Of a stretch of DNA of 64,000 nt, positions 26,601 through 34,954 are shown piece after piece (position 1 is the stretch's first letter; each line of letters starts with the position of its first letter). The position numbers and the translations under genes were made by a program. The DNA is taken from contig JBAXED010000004.1 in assembly GCA_037140615.1 (NCBI GenBank), forward strand, positions 1 through 64,000, read 5' to 3'. The stretch comes from CAINVV01 sp037140615. GTDB taxonomy: Bacteria > Bacteroidota > Bacteroidia > Bacteroidales > Prolixibacteraceae. The notes beneath the pieces were generated by a model. It had not been told where the DNA came from and made no database searches. It was given only the letters and a program-made list of their open reading frames with translations.

Positions 26601-27173
26601 AAAACTGCGGCCTTAACATGTGTAGGTTGCCACCAGGCTAAATATGATGCAGCCCTTAACCATAAGGCACAGGGATATCCTACAGATTGTGCAATGTGCC
26701 ACACTCAGAACAACTGGTTAGAGAATAGCTTCAATCATGCCACAACTGCCTTCCCATTGACTGGAGCTCATACTACTGTTTTATGCTCTAAATGTCATGC
26801 CACAACTTTTAAGGGTACTTCGACATTGTGTTTCACTTGTCATGCAACCAAATACAATGCATCCACAAATCCGAACCATCTAGCCGCTAAATTCCCTACT
26901 AATTGCGAAATTTGTCATACTACCAAGGCATGGACTCCTTCAACATACAACCATGATGCTCAGTATTTCCCAATTAGTAGTGGACGGCACAAAGGGGTAT
27001 GGACGCTTTGTACCGAATGTCATACAGTTGCTACTAATTATGCCACTTTTAGTTGTATCGTTTGTCATACGCATAGCAATAAGGCTAGCATAGACAGCAG
27101 TCACAAAGGCATAAAAAATTATACATATACCGGTACATCTTGTTACACATGCCATCCCCGGGGAAATACTTAA
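23583..27173 (+). CDS. Giant 49-heme c-type cytochrome, paralogue of the 61-heme protein
   Basis: A 1196-residue exported protein with 49 CxxCH motifs. The signal peptide, nine-heme N-terminal region (to residue 249) and four-heme C-terminal region (from 1108) match the 61-heme paralogue. Between them are exactly six 143-residue six-heme units instead of eight, which accounts for the 12-heme difference. The bis-His pattern is preserved. Its start lies inside the end of the 20-heme gene. The last residues are CYTCHPRGNT, with no sorting domain. Stretches of near-identity to the 61-heme gene alternate with diverged DNA, suggesting gene conversion. The role is presumably the same as the paralogue's. 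Confidence 0.9.
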   Translation: MRYLSLTIVVVLMALNVLGQTSPHGKAFQIDCAQCHTSTNWKVNPTAIQFNHDNTNFKLVGQHLVVNCKDCHLSLTFKDGRRNCIDCHTDAHNQSLGKDCEKCHMPKSWIISDVTAMHQKNRFPLLGAHRTVNCSSCHKSASQFLFEPLGIECVNCHNTDFLKTTTPNHVTNKYSTFCLECHNENSNSWRTTLTSHESFPLTGGHNVGCGLCHTTGHYTKIPTDCNNCHNKQYIASQIPKHQAAGIPVKCETCHNTSSWKPSSFNHLSTGFELKGSHKNVVQCSDCHKGNLTSAKQTCLSCHQVQYDKAPNHKAVNYPVDCTQCHSQINWIDNTFNHSATSYPLTGAHKVVKCGDCHLTALKGTPTVCSGCHLSTYTNSQVPAHASAGISKDCATCHTTVAWKPSGFNHTTTGYELKGAHKLLVQCSLCHKGNVTSAPQTCVGCHQAKYDVAPNHKAQGYPTDCIMCHTQNNWLENSFNHATTAFPLTGSHISVDCSKCHTVGFKGTPVVCSSCHLPAYTSSMLPDHVAAGIPKECATCHTTVSWKPASFNHTTTGYELKGAHKSVVQCSVCHKGNLTSTPQTCISCHQAQYDVAPAHKKSGFSTDCATCHTQDNWLSTTFDHSTTTFPLTGAHTKVVCSLCHANGYAGTSTVCSSCHLPVYTSSQTPGHVAAGVPKECATCHTTISWKPSSFNHSTTGYELKGAHKLIIQCSLCHLGNVTSAPQVCIGCHQAQYDVAPSHKASGFSTDCTKCHSQDNWLSANFDHSTTTFPLTGAHAKVLCTTCHINGYAGTSTACSSCHLPVYTSSQLPGHVAAGIPKECATCHTTVVWKPSTFNHTATGFELKGAHKLIVQCSDCHKGNLTSASLSCIGCHQAKYDAAPNHKAQGYPTDCTICHTMNNWLENSFNHATTAFPLTGAHTTVLCSKCHTVGFKGTPTACNSCHLPVYTSSQLPGHAAAGIPTDCATCHTTAVWKPSTFNHTTTGYQLLGAHKLLVQCSDCHKGNVKTAALTCVGCHQAKYDAALNHKAQGYPTDCAMCHTQNNWLENSFNHATTAFPLTGAHTTVLCSKCHATTFKGTSTLCFTCHATKYNASTNPNHLAAKFPTNCEICHTTKAWTPSTYNHDAQYFPISSGRHKGVWTLCTECHTVATNYATFSCIVCHTHSNKASIDSSHKGIKNYTYTGTSCYTCHPRGNT
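24330..26903 (+). repeat. Six tandem 429-bp coding repeats (six hemes each)
   Basis: The repeats span residues 250-1107, which is 6 x 143 with no insertion or deletion. Unit starts are 24330, 24759, 25188, 25617, 26046 and 26475. Confidence 0.9.
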
Positions 27174-27301
27174 TCTTATAATTTTGAAATGGTTGATTTA
27201 GAATGATTTTTGTTTTATTGAGACAAGAAAAAGATGGCAGATTCTGAATTAATGGTATCTGGAATGTTAAAAATAATTTTGTAAACGTATTAATTTGATT
27301 G

Positions 27302-28909
27302 ATGAGAATTATAATAATCATATTTGGAATGTTTTTGCTCTTACCAGCTGTTTCCGCCCAAAATGGGAAAACAGAAATTGAAGGAGCAGTAACTTACCAA
27401 ACCACTCAAAATGTTTATGTCAAATTTTTATCGGCAAGAGGTATTAAAATCGGAGATAAAATTTTTCTCCGGAAGGATCAACTTCTCGTACCCGTTTTGA
27501 ATGTGGAGAATGTTTCTTCTGTTTCTTGTGTTGGAAAACCAATTGGAAATGAAAAATTCAAGGTCGGTGACAAACTAATTGCCTTGGTTTCAAAAGAAGA
27601 AGCAGCAGTTGAAAAGGAATTACAAAAGGAACAGGCTGTTGCATTGGTGCCAGATAGCTCGAAATCAGGAATTAGTAAAACCCCCATTGCCACATCAAGT
27701 AGGAAACAACGCATCGATGGGCGAATTCAAATATCCTCTTATTCAAATCTTTCAAGTTTACCTTCCGGCAATAACAATCGGTTGAGGTACATCTGGTCTA
27801 TGAATGCCACCAATATTTCAGATTCACGAATTTCATTGGATGCTTACATATCATTTTCCCATAAGTTGAACGATTGGGCACCAATCAAGGAGAATATTTT
27901 TAACGGACTAAAAATTTACGACCTCAATCTGCAATATGAAGTCGGTGATAACACTACTATCTGGTTGGGAAGGAAAATCAATCCTAATATTGCCAGTCTA
28001 GGTGCGCTTGATGGTTTACAATTTGAAATGAAGTTCAAACATTTTTTCTGGGGAGCTGTAGGAGGCTTCAGACCTGATTATGTCGACTATAGTTTTAATA
28101 AGAATTTGTTGGAATATGGTGCATTTATTGGCCATATGGCAAAAAATATGAATGGAGTCATGCAGACTTCATTGGCTGGATTCAACCAAACCAATTCCGG
28201 TCATACTGACCGACGTTTTGTTTATTTTCAACATGATAACTCATTGTTGAAAAATGTCAACCTTTTTCTGTCTTCAGAGGTAGATCTGTATAAAATAATC
28301 AACGGACTTCCTGTCAATGAATATACCTTGACGAGTTTATACTTAATGCTGAACTATAGGATATCCAGAAAGCTTTCGGTTTCAACTTCCTATGATAATC
28401 GTAAGAATATTATTTATTACGAGACCTATAAAAATTACGTCGATGCAATGCTGGCAGATGCAACAAGGCAAGGTGTACAATTTAGGATCAATTATCGACC
28501 AATTAATTACATGAGCATTGGTTTCTCATCTAGTTACTGGGATCGGGCAGGGGATAGCAGACCAACTAAAAACTTCAATGGAATATTTACCTATTCACAA
28601 CTTCCGCTATTGAAAGTTTCATCTACTTTAACTGCTAATATACTGCAAACTAGTTATGTAGATGGGGCGATTTATGGGATTAGATTTGATAAGGATTTTT
28701 TCAATGGCAAGATGAACTGGGGATTAAACTACAGATATGTTGATTATACCTACCTGGCCTCTTCAGGAAAACTCATCGAACACATTGGCGCCGCTGACTT
28801 ATCCATTCAATTTACCCGTAAATTTTCCATGTCAGTTAGCTATGAAGGAACCTTTGAACAACAGAATGTTTACCACCAGATCTATGGTAGTCTGATTAAG
28901 CGTTTTTAA
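27302..28909 (+). CDS. Outer-membrane beta-barrel protein of the cytochrome locus
   Basis: A 535-residue exported protein; the ATG at 27302 immediately follows an in-frame TTG. Signal peptide 1-20 ends AVSAQ. Residues about 21-110 form a small soluble domain (GIKIGDKIFLRKDQ, FKVGDKLIAL). Residues about 135-535 show alternating hydrophobic strands rich in Tyr, Phe, Asn and Ser and end in Phe (GSLIKRF), as expected for an outer-membrane barrel. It has no CxxCH. Placed last in a run of multiheme cytochrome genes, it could be a porin partner that lets electrons or a cytochrome cross the outer membrane, similar in concept to MtrB, though I see no direct sequence match to MtrB. Confidence 0.75.
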   Translation: MRIIIIIFGMFLLLPAVSAQNGKTEIEGAVTYQTTQNVYVKFLSARGIKIGDKIFLRKDQLLVPVLNVENVSSVSCVGKPIGNEKFKVGDKLIALVSKEEAAVEKELQKEQAVALVPDSSKSGISKTPIATSSRKQRIDGRIQISSYSNLSSLPSGNNNRLRYIWSMNATNISDSRISLDAYISFSHKLNDWAPIKENIFNGLKIYDLNLQYEVGDNTTIWLGRKINPNIASLGALDGLQFEMKFKHFFWGAVGGFRPDYVDYSFNKNLLEYGAFIGHMAKNMNGVMQTSLAGFNQTNSGHTDRRFVYFQHDNSLLKNVNLFLSSEVDLYKIINGLPVNEYTLTSLYLMLNYRISRKLSVSTSYDNRKNIIYYETYKNYVDAMLADATRQGVQFRINYRPINYMSIGFSSSYWDRAGDSRPTKNFNGIFTYSQLPLLKVSSTLTANILQTSYVDGAIYGIRFDKDFFNGKMNWGLNYRYVDYTYLASSGKLIEHIGAADLSIQFTRKFSMSVSYEGTFEQQNVYHQIYGSLIKRF

Positions 28910-28935
28910 TTTTTTCATCTCAATTTATATTCTAC

Positions 28936-28990
28936 AGGTAAACAAAACAAAAGGGTTTTCATTCCGAAAACCCTTTTGTTTTGTTTACCT
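28936..28990. terminator. Long perfect hairpin ending the cytochrome and efflux operons
   Basis: A 25-bp perfect inverted repeat (28936-28960 with 28966-28990) has a five-base loop and the inner core AAAAGGGTTTTC. It lies between the convergent barrel and RND genes and is built like the hairpin at 8713-8777. Confidence 0.87.
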
Positions 28991-29002
28991 TAAAAAAACT
29001 TC

Positions 29003-32000
29003 TCAGCTCATTAGGGCTTTTATCTTCTTTAGATTTTTCCTTCTGCGGTTTTTAATACGTATGATGTAATCCATATAATAGAGCGCTGGAACGAACAATA
29101 GGGTAAGAAACGTTGCAAAGCTCAATCCGAAGATAATTGTCCATGAGAGAGGTCCCCAGAAGGCAACATTATCGCCTCCAAAATAAATCTGTGGATTGAA
29201 AGAGGTGAACAAGGTTTCAAAGTTAATGTTCATTCCAACTGCCAAAGGAACCAAGCCTAGTATTGTCGCTGATGCGGTAAGAACAACAGGGGTAATTCTG
29301 GTCTTTCCTGCCTGGATGATAGCATCTCTTGTTTTCATTCCCCGTTTTTTCATTTCGTCGCAGAATTCCACAATCAATATTCCGTTTCGGACAACAATTC
29401 CACCAAGTGCTACCACGCCTAAGCCAGTCATCATAATGACCAGATCCATGCGGAATACAATCACACCCAATAAAACTCCAACAATACTAAATATCACCTC
29501 ACTTAGGATAATGATAGATTTACTGATTGAGCCAAATTGTGATATCAGAATAAAGAATATCATGCCGAGTGCTATAATCATTGCCTTCAGCAGAAATGAA
29601 GAGGTTTCGGCCTGGTTTTCCTGCTCTCCTGTGAGCTTGATAGAGGTTCCCGAATGCATCGGATAATCTTTGGCCAATGCTTTGATCTTAGGGACTATAT
29701 CATTTGGAGAATAGCCGGATATAACATTTGAATAAACAGTAATGATACGTTTTTGATCCAAACGTTTTATTCCGGCATAGGAACTTGAATATTGAATTTT
29801 CGCCACTGTGGAAAGTGGTATCGTCCTGATCTGTCCAGAGTTCATATCACGGTAGGTTATCACCAGATTGATCAACGAATTGATATTTTCGCGTGTCAGC
29901 TTTGAATAGCGCAGCGTAATTGGAAATTCGTCTTCATCTTTCTTAAATTTTGAAATCTCTTTTCCAAACAGGGCTGTTCTTAGCTCCAGTCCAATCTGAC
30001 CCGTCGACAATCCAGCTCTTTGAGCACGGTCACGGTCGATGTTAATCATGATTTCCGGAGAGTTTATTTCAAAGTCAGTCTTCAGTTCTTCAACACCGGG
30101 AATATTTAATGAATCGAGGTAATTGCGAAATCCGAAAGCATCTGACACCAATTCATCCATATTTTCACTGGTAACCTCAATATTGATTGGTTGTCCGGTT
30201 GGAGGTCCCATTTTGCTTTTACCAACAGTTATCTCAGCTCCGGCAATATCAGCAATTGATTCTCGAATTTTTGCCATATATTTTGTTGTGGAGATGCCGG
30301 TTGTCCTGAATTTGCTTTCAACAAAATTAATAGAGATCTTTCCTTTGTTAAAAGGCTTACCTGCACTTGAAAAACCTTCCTCCTCGGCACCAATTGTAAT
30401 ATTGGAAATCACCGATTCAACGTCAGGATTATGATCTCCTATGGCTTGATAAACACGTTTTTCCGCAATTCTGGTAACGCTGTCCGTTACATTTTGATCA
30501 GTACCTCCAGGCATTTTTACATATACCATGATGCTGTTTGGATCACTATCAGGAAAAAAAAGTACTTTAGGTTTTACGATACCGGTAAGCACCATGGTAA
30601 ATATGAAAAGCACTACCATTGCTCCAAGCATCCAAAGAGGACGGAAACCATACAGCACCCAACGCAACTGTTTCTCGTATGCAGCCATGATCTTTGGCCA
30701 AAAATTTTCCTGAAATGATTTGATCCAAAATTGGATGGCGTAATGGTATAGGAAGACCATCAATATGGCAAATACAATGAAATTGGCAATTCCAAAAGAT
30801 TTGAACAGATAGAATACTACTGCCAAACCAAACATCCCAAGCATGATTTTCTTTGTTTGCTTCCATTCCGCTTTTGTGTCAGAATCAAATTCATGTGCCA
30901 TGAAAGAGACTGCAAATACCGGGTTGAAGATGTAGGCTACAAAGAGTGATGCAAACAAGGTGATAATTAATGTTACCGGTAAGTAATGCATGAATTGCCC
31001 AACAATACCTGGCCAGAATGCCAATGGGAAAAAGGGTGCAAGTGTCGTTAGCGTACCGGACAGAATGGGCAAAAATACTTCGCCTGCAGCCAGCTTAGCC
31101 GCGACCCGGATGTCTGGATGACTTTTGTGCATTCGGTGGGTATTTTCAATGACCACAATGGCATCATCAACCACAATTCCCAAAGCAAAAATGAAAGCGA
31201 ACATGACAATCATGTTCATCGTAAATCCTATGTTTGGAATGATCAGATAAGCAATGGCCATAGAAAGCGGAACTGAGAGTCCGACAAAGAACGCATTTGT
31301 AAAGCCCATGAAGAACATCAGAACGATAGTGACAAGAATGAAACCAATAATAATCGTATTGTTTAGTTCTTCAAGCGTGTTGCGCGTCATGCGGCTCTGA
31401 TCGCCGGAGATAGTCATAGTAAGATCACCCGGAAGTTCTTTACCCTTAACTGAAGAAACAATTTCTTTGATCTGATCTGACGCATCCAGAAGGTTTGTTC
31501 CGCTCTTTTTAATCACATTAAGCGTAATAACGTTTTTGCCATCCAGACGGGAGAAACTTTCCTGCTCTTTAAAGTTATCGCTGACCTCAGCAAGGTCACT
31601 TAACTTGATGTATGCTCCACCAGAACCATGCACAACAATGTCTCGAACTTCCTGAACAGTTTCAAATTGACCCTTTAACCGAACAGTATTTTTTGTTCCG
31701 TTCATCGTAATTGTACCACCAGAAATGGTTAAGTTCTCGCGGGCAACAGCTCCTTCGATGTCGGCAAAAGTGACTCTGGCAGCCTGCATTTTAAAAATAT
31801 CGGCATTGATCTGAATTTCACGTTCGAGGGCACCTACAATATCGACTCTTGTAATTTCTTTGACACCTTCTATCTTATCCTGAACGATTTCAGCATATTT
31901 CTTCAGTTTATCCAGCTCGTAATTTCCGGAGATATTGATATACATCACTGGAAATTCTGCTAAATTGACATCCATAATTTGAGGCTGATCAGGAAGGTCA

Positions 32001-32392
32001 CTGGGCAAATCCCTTTTCGCTTTGTCTACAGCATCTCTAACCCTTTGCTTGGCTGATTCAACAGCAACACTTGGATCAAACTCTACGACGATGGATGAGA
32101 AATCCTGCACTGAATTACTGGTGATTTTTTTGACATCAGCAATCGATTTCAACTGTTTTTCTATGGGACGCGTTATCAGATTCTCGATGTCTACCGGCGA
32201 AGTGCCGGGATAGGGAGAATTGACAATGATATATGGAATTACCACCTCAGGAAATTGTTCCTTGGGAATTTGGTAATAATTGAGCAGACCCAGGATGGAG
32301 ATAATGAAGGCCAGCACATAAACACTCGTCTTGTTATCAACCGCCCAGCTGGTTGCAAAAAATTCTTTGATAAAAAATTTATCCTTTGACAT
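29003..32392 (-). CDS. RND-family efflux transporter (inner-membrane pump)
   Basis: A 1129-residue proton-driven pump of the AcrB/MexB superfamily. Helix 1 is near 25-42. The periplasmic porter loop begins with FPEVVIPYIIVNSPYPGTSP. The helix 4 region FALGIVVDDAIVVIEN holds the paired Asp of the proton relay. A second periplasmic loop and a second six-helix set end in LFVPALYYMDYI. It carries a somewhat long inter-half segment with extra hydrophobic stretches (about 510-590). The substrate cannot be told. It is the last gene of a TetR-TolC-adaptor-pump operon, 18 bases after the adaptor. Confidence 0.95.
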   Translation of the reverse strand: MSKDKFFIKEFFATSWAVDNKTSVYVLAFIISILGLLNYYQIPKEQFPEVVIPYIIVNSPYPGTSPVDIENLITRPIEKQLKSIADVKKITSNSVQDFSSIVVEFDPSVAVESAKQRVRDAVDKAKRDLPSDLPDQPQIMDVNLAEFPVMYINISGNYELDKLKKYAEIVQDKIEGVKEITRVDIVGALEREIQINADIFKMQAARVTFADIEGAVARENLTISGGTITMNGTKNTVRLKGQFETVQEVRDIVVHGSGGAYIKLSDLAEVSDNFKEQESFSRLDGKNVITLNVIKKSGTNLLDASDQIKEIVSSVKGKELPGDLTMTISGDQSRMTRNTLEELNNTIIIGFILVTIVLMFFMGFTNAFFVGLSVPLSMAIAYLIIPNIGFTMNMIVMFAFIFALGIVVDDAIVVIENTHRMHKSHPDIRVAAKLAAGEVFLPILSGTLTTLAPFFPLAFWPGIVGQFMHYLPVTLIITLFASLFVAYIFNPVFAVSFMAHEFDSDTKAEWKQTKKIMLGMFGLAVVFYLFKSFGIANFIVFAILMVFLYHYAIQFWIKSFQENFWPKIMAAYEKQLRWVLYGFRPLWMLGAMVVLFIFTMVLTGIVKPKVLFFPDSDPNSIMVYVKMPGGTDQNVTDSVTRIAEKRVYQAIGDHNPDVESVISNITIGAEEEGFSSAGKPFNKGKISINFVESKFRTTGISTTKYMAKIRESIADIAGAEITVGKSKMGPPTGQPINIEVTSENMDELVSDAFGFRNYLDSLNIPGVEELKTDFEINSPEIMINIDRDRAQRAGLSTGQIGLELRTALFGKEISKFKKDEDEFPITLRYSKLTRENINSLINLVITYRDMNSGQIRTIPLSTVAKIQYSSSYAGIKRLDQKRIITVYSNVISGYSPNDIVPKIKALAKDYPMHSGTSIKLTGEQENQAETSSFLLKAMIIALGMIFFILISQFGSISKSIIILSEVIFSIVGVLLGVIVFRMDLVIMMTGLGVVALGGIVVRNGILIVEFCDEMKKRGMKTRDAIIQAGKTRITPVVLTASATILGLVPLAVGMNINFETLFTSFNPQIYFGGDNVAFWGPLSWTIIFGLSFATFLTLLFVPALYYMDYIIRIKNRRRKNLKKIKALMS

Positions 32393-32410
32393 AATTACTT
32401 TATTTGTCGA

Positions 32411-33526
32411 TTAGAAAATGACAGATGATCCTTCTTTCAGATTTTGGTAGCCGGCAGAAATTACCTGATCCCCGGGATTTAGTCCGGAAATAATTTCTGT
32501 TTCTCCATTGTAATCCATTCCAGTAGTGACCATTTTGCGAACAGCTGAAATTTTATCGCCTTGTTTTACCGCCACATATACAAATTTCCCTTCCTGATTA
32601 CTTTGAATGATATTGACTGGCAATACCAGTGAAGATTCATTGGTATAATCTTTGATTTTTACATAGGCAATCATATTGGCCCGAAGTTCAAACTCTTTCG
32701 TAGAAAACCGGCATTCAACTTTGAAGGTGCGGTTTGATGGATCTATGAAGCGACTGGTAAAGCTCAGCTTTGTATCAATTTCTTTACCCAAATCAGGAAA
32801 GCGTACAATGGCCTGGTTGCCATTTTTAATCCTTGAAGCAAAATTTTCAGAAACCTCAGCAGTAACTTTGGCTGATGACATGTTGATAACCCGAATCACA
32901 GATGTTGGCAATCCTGGTGAAGCCATTTGTCCAATCTTCAATGGAACACTTTCAACAGATCCGCTGATTGGGGAGATCACGCTTGCCATAGATATCTGTT
33001 CCTGCAAGGTTTTTATGCGCTTCTCAAGCGATTCTTTTGTCGCTTTGGCTTGAAGAAATTGTACTTCACTGCCAATTTTTTTATCCCAAAGGTTTTTCTG
33101 CTTTTCAAATATGATGTTGGCCATATCAAGTTGGGTTTTTACCTCCTCAACGGATTGCTTGAGCACCTGTGCATCCAGGGTTGCCATGACATCTCCTTTT
33201 TTAACGAATGAACCTTCTTTTACAAATACATTGGTAACAACACCTGGGATTTGAGGGCTCACAGAAACATTTTGATCCCCATCAACAATTCCCTGAATTT
33301 CAATAAAATGATTAAAAGGGATAGTCTTAAGATTTGTAACCTTAACCTGAACGGCTTTTTCGATTTTTTCCTGGTTCGGATTTACTTCAGCCTCGAGTTT
33401 CGAGATCTTTGTATTCAGAACATCGCGTTCTGTTTTAAGCTTATCCAATTCTCCTTTTTTGTTGTTGCTCTGATTGCAGGCGACCAGTGTGGCAAGGATG
33501 GCCAAAGTGAACAATGCGTTTTTCAT
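32411..33526 (-). CDS. RND efflux periplasmic adaptor lipoprotein
   Basis: A membrane-fusion protein that joins the pump to the outer-membrane channel. A lipoprotein signal has Cys17 in TLVACNQS. A short coiled coil (about 24-48) precedes the biotinyl-lipoyl half-motif around GVVTNVFVKEGSFVKKGDV, then an alpha-helical hairpin (about 120-180), the second half-motif VISPISGSVESVPLKIGQ, and a beta-barrel domain to residue 371. The length is typical. It lies between the TolC and RND genes in the same operon. Confidence 0.93.
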   Translation of the reverse strand: MKNALFTLAILATLVACNQSNNKKGELDKLKTERDVLNTKISKLEAEVNPNQEKIEKAVQVKVTNLKTIPFNHFIEIQGIVDGDQNVSVSPQIPGVVTNVFVKEGSFVKKGDVMATLDAQVLKQSVEEVKTQLDMANIIFEKQKNLWDKKIGSEVQFLQAKATKESLEKRIKTLQEQISMASVISPISGSVESVPLKIGQMASPGLPTSVIRVINMSSAKVTAEVSENFASRIKNGNQAIVRFPDLGKEIDTKLSFTSRFIDPSNRTFKVECRFSTKEFELRANMIAYVKIKDYTNESSLVLPVNIIQSNQEGKFVYVAVKQGDKISAVRKMVTTGMDYNGETEIISGLNPGDQVISAGYQNLKEGSSVIF

Positions 33527-33614
33527 CTTTTTATTATTTGTTTTTATAATATCTTTTTATTTTTCGGGAGACATATTCCTGATAAGGGAGCCTCCTATTT
33601 TATTTTTTGAGTTT

Positions 33615-34949
33615 TTATTTATTTATTTCCTGATTGATGTTGTACAATTTTTCCAGTTTGGTTTTCGCAGTGACCAGATCATAAATACTTTGGTAGTAGC
33701 TGGATAGCGTTGTGAGATATTGATTTTGAGTAGTTGTCAGGTCCATGCTTGATGAAACACCATTTTTGTATTTTTCCAGCGTTCGCAAATAGATTTCGTC
33801 TGAGAGCGTCAGACTCTTCTTTTGAATTTCATATTTCTCATATTTGAGTTTCAAGTCTGTTTGATATTGATCAGCCTGCATCATCAAATTGTTGTAAACG
33901 AATTGTTTAGTGTTTTCCATTTTGCTGATGGCCAATTTTTTCTGGGAAACTGCGGCCATTCTTTGTCCGCTGCTAAAAATTGGTAAGCTAAAATTGATCC
34001 CAAACATATCCTTCATGGAAAAATCAAAAGAAGGCTTATTTGTTTTTTCTGTATGGTTATAAAATCCTGATATTACAGGCATATAAGCAGCAATTGCATT
34101 TTGATATTCAAGCGTAGTAAGGTCTTTGGCTGTTTTAATTATTCTAAAGTCAATATTCTTATCTATGTTAAATGGCTGATTGACCAATGTTGAGATGTTT
34201 AATGGCAAATTTTCATTTGATTCAAGATTCTCAGTCAGATGAATATTCTTACTTACGTCAATTCCCAAAATGATCTTTAATAACCTGTTGGCCACATCCA
34301 AATTGCCCTTTACCTGGTTAATTGCATTTAGAAGGTTATTAGAGGTAAGATCCAACTGGTCTACATCAGTTCTCTCTACAAACCCTTGTTTGTTCATTTC
34401 TTTGATCTGATAAGCTGTCTGGTTCACATTGTCCAAACTTTTTTGAAGATTTTTCAAGCTCTCCTCGCCAACTAAAATCATGTAATAGGTATTTATTACT
34501 GATTCGTTTACATCCTGGACTACCTTTTCCGTGTTCTCATTTGTCTGCAGATAAAGTGTTTTCATGGCTTTTAATCCTACAAGGTAAGACCCGTTGAAAA
34601 TTAACTGGGAAGCAGTAACATCAAATGTGATATTATTTTTCACTCCCAAAGAAACTGCAGGCGTACCTGGTCCAAAGGATCCTGGTGGCAAAGTCGGCAC
34701 AGTAGGAAGAAATTGGTAAGCAGCTTTTGAATCAATGTGAGGCAATCCAATGGCGGTTGTTTCCCAGATTTTCTTTCTGGCAATTTCCATTTCAATTGTT
34801 GAATTCCTGATGTTCGTGTTGTTTTCGAATGCCAGTCTGCGGGCTTCTTTCAACGATAAGCGCAAAGTATCCTGGGCATCACTTTTATGGACTCCAAGGA
34901 GAAGTAAAAAAATTGTTATCAAAATTAGATAACGACTTGAAAATGACAT
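33615..34949 (-). CDS. TolC-family outer-membrane efflux protein
   Basis: A 444-residue outer-membrane channel with signal peptide 1-26 (…VHKSDAQ). It has two repeated outer-membrane-efflux halves, starting LRLSLKEARRLAFENNTNIRN and in the second half EYQNAIAAYMPVISGFYNH, ending with long helices (SSYYQSIYDLVTAKTKLEKL). It works with the adaptor and RND pump downstream. The preceding TetR gene ends six bases upstream. Confidence 0.92.
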   Translation of the reverse strand: MSFSSRYLILITIFLLLLGVHKSDAQDTLRLSLKEARRLAFENNTNIRNSTIEMEIARKKIWETTAIGLPHIDSKAAYQFLPTVPTLPPGSFGPGTPAVSLGVKNNITFDVTASQLIFNGSYLVGLKAMKTLYLQTNENTEKVVQDVNESVINTYYMILVGEESLKNLQKSLDNVNQTAYQIKEMNKQGFVERTDVDQLDLTSNNLLNAINQVKGNLDVANRLLKIILGIDVSKNIHLTENLESNENLPLNISTLVNQPFNIDKNIDFRIIKTAKDLTTLEYQNAIAAYMPVISGFYNHTEKTNKPSFDFSMKDMFGINFSLPIFSSGQRMAAVSQKKLAISKMENTKQFVYNNLMMQADQYQTDLKLKYEKYEIQKKSLTLSDEIYLRTLEKYKNGVSSSMDLTTTQNQYLTTLSSYYQSIYDLVTAKTKLEKLYNINQEINK

Positions 34950-34954
34950 AATTA

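Noticed and set aside
15799..26704. Many antisense and alternate-frame open frames across the cytochrome genes
   Set aside because: They mirror the codon pattern of the repeats, lack signals of their own and overlap a well-supported reading frame.
15592..26903. Regular repeats that might look like a CRISPR array
   Set aside because: The period is 429 bp, in frame, with conserved CxxCH codons. These are coding repeats of heme domains, with no short repeat-spacer layout and no cas genes.
14845..27173. Type IX secretion or surface-anchor signals on the giant cytochromes
   Set aside because: The C-termini end in a heme motif (CYTCHPRG...) with no T9SS domain, LPxTG or lipobox, so cell-surface location cannot be claimed from sequence.
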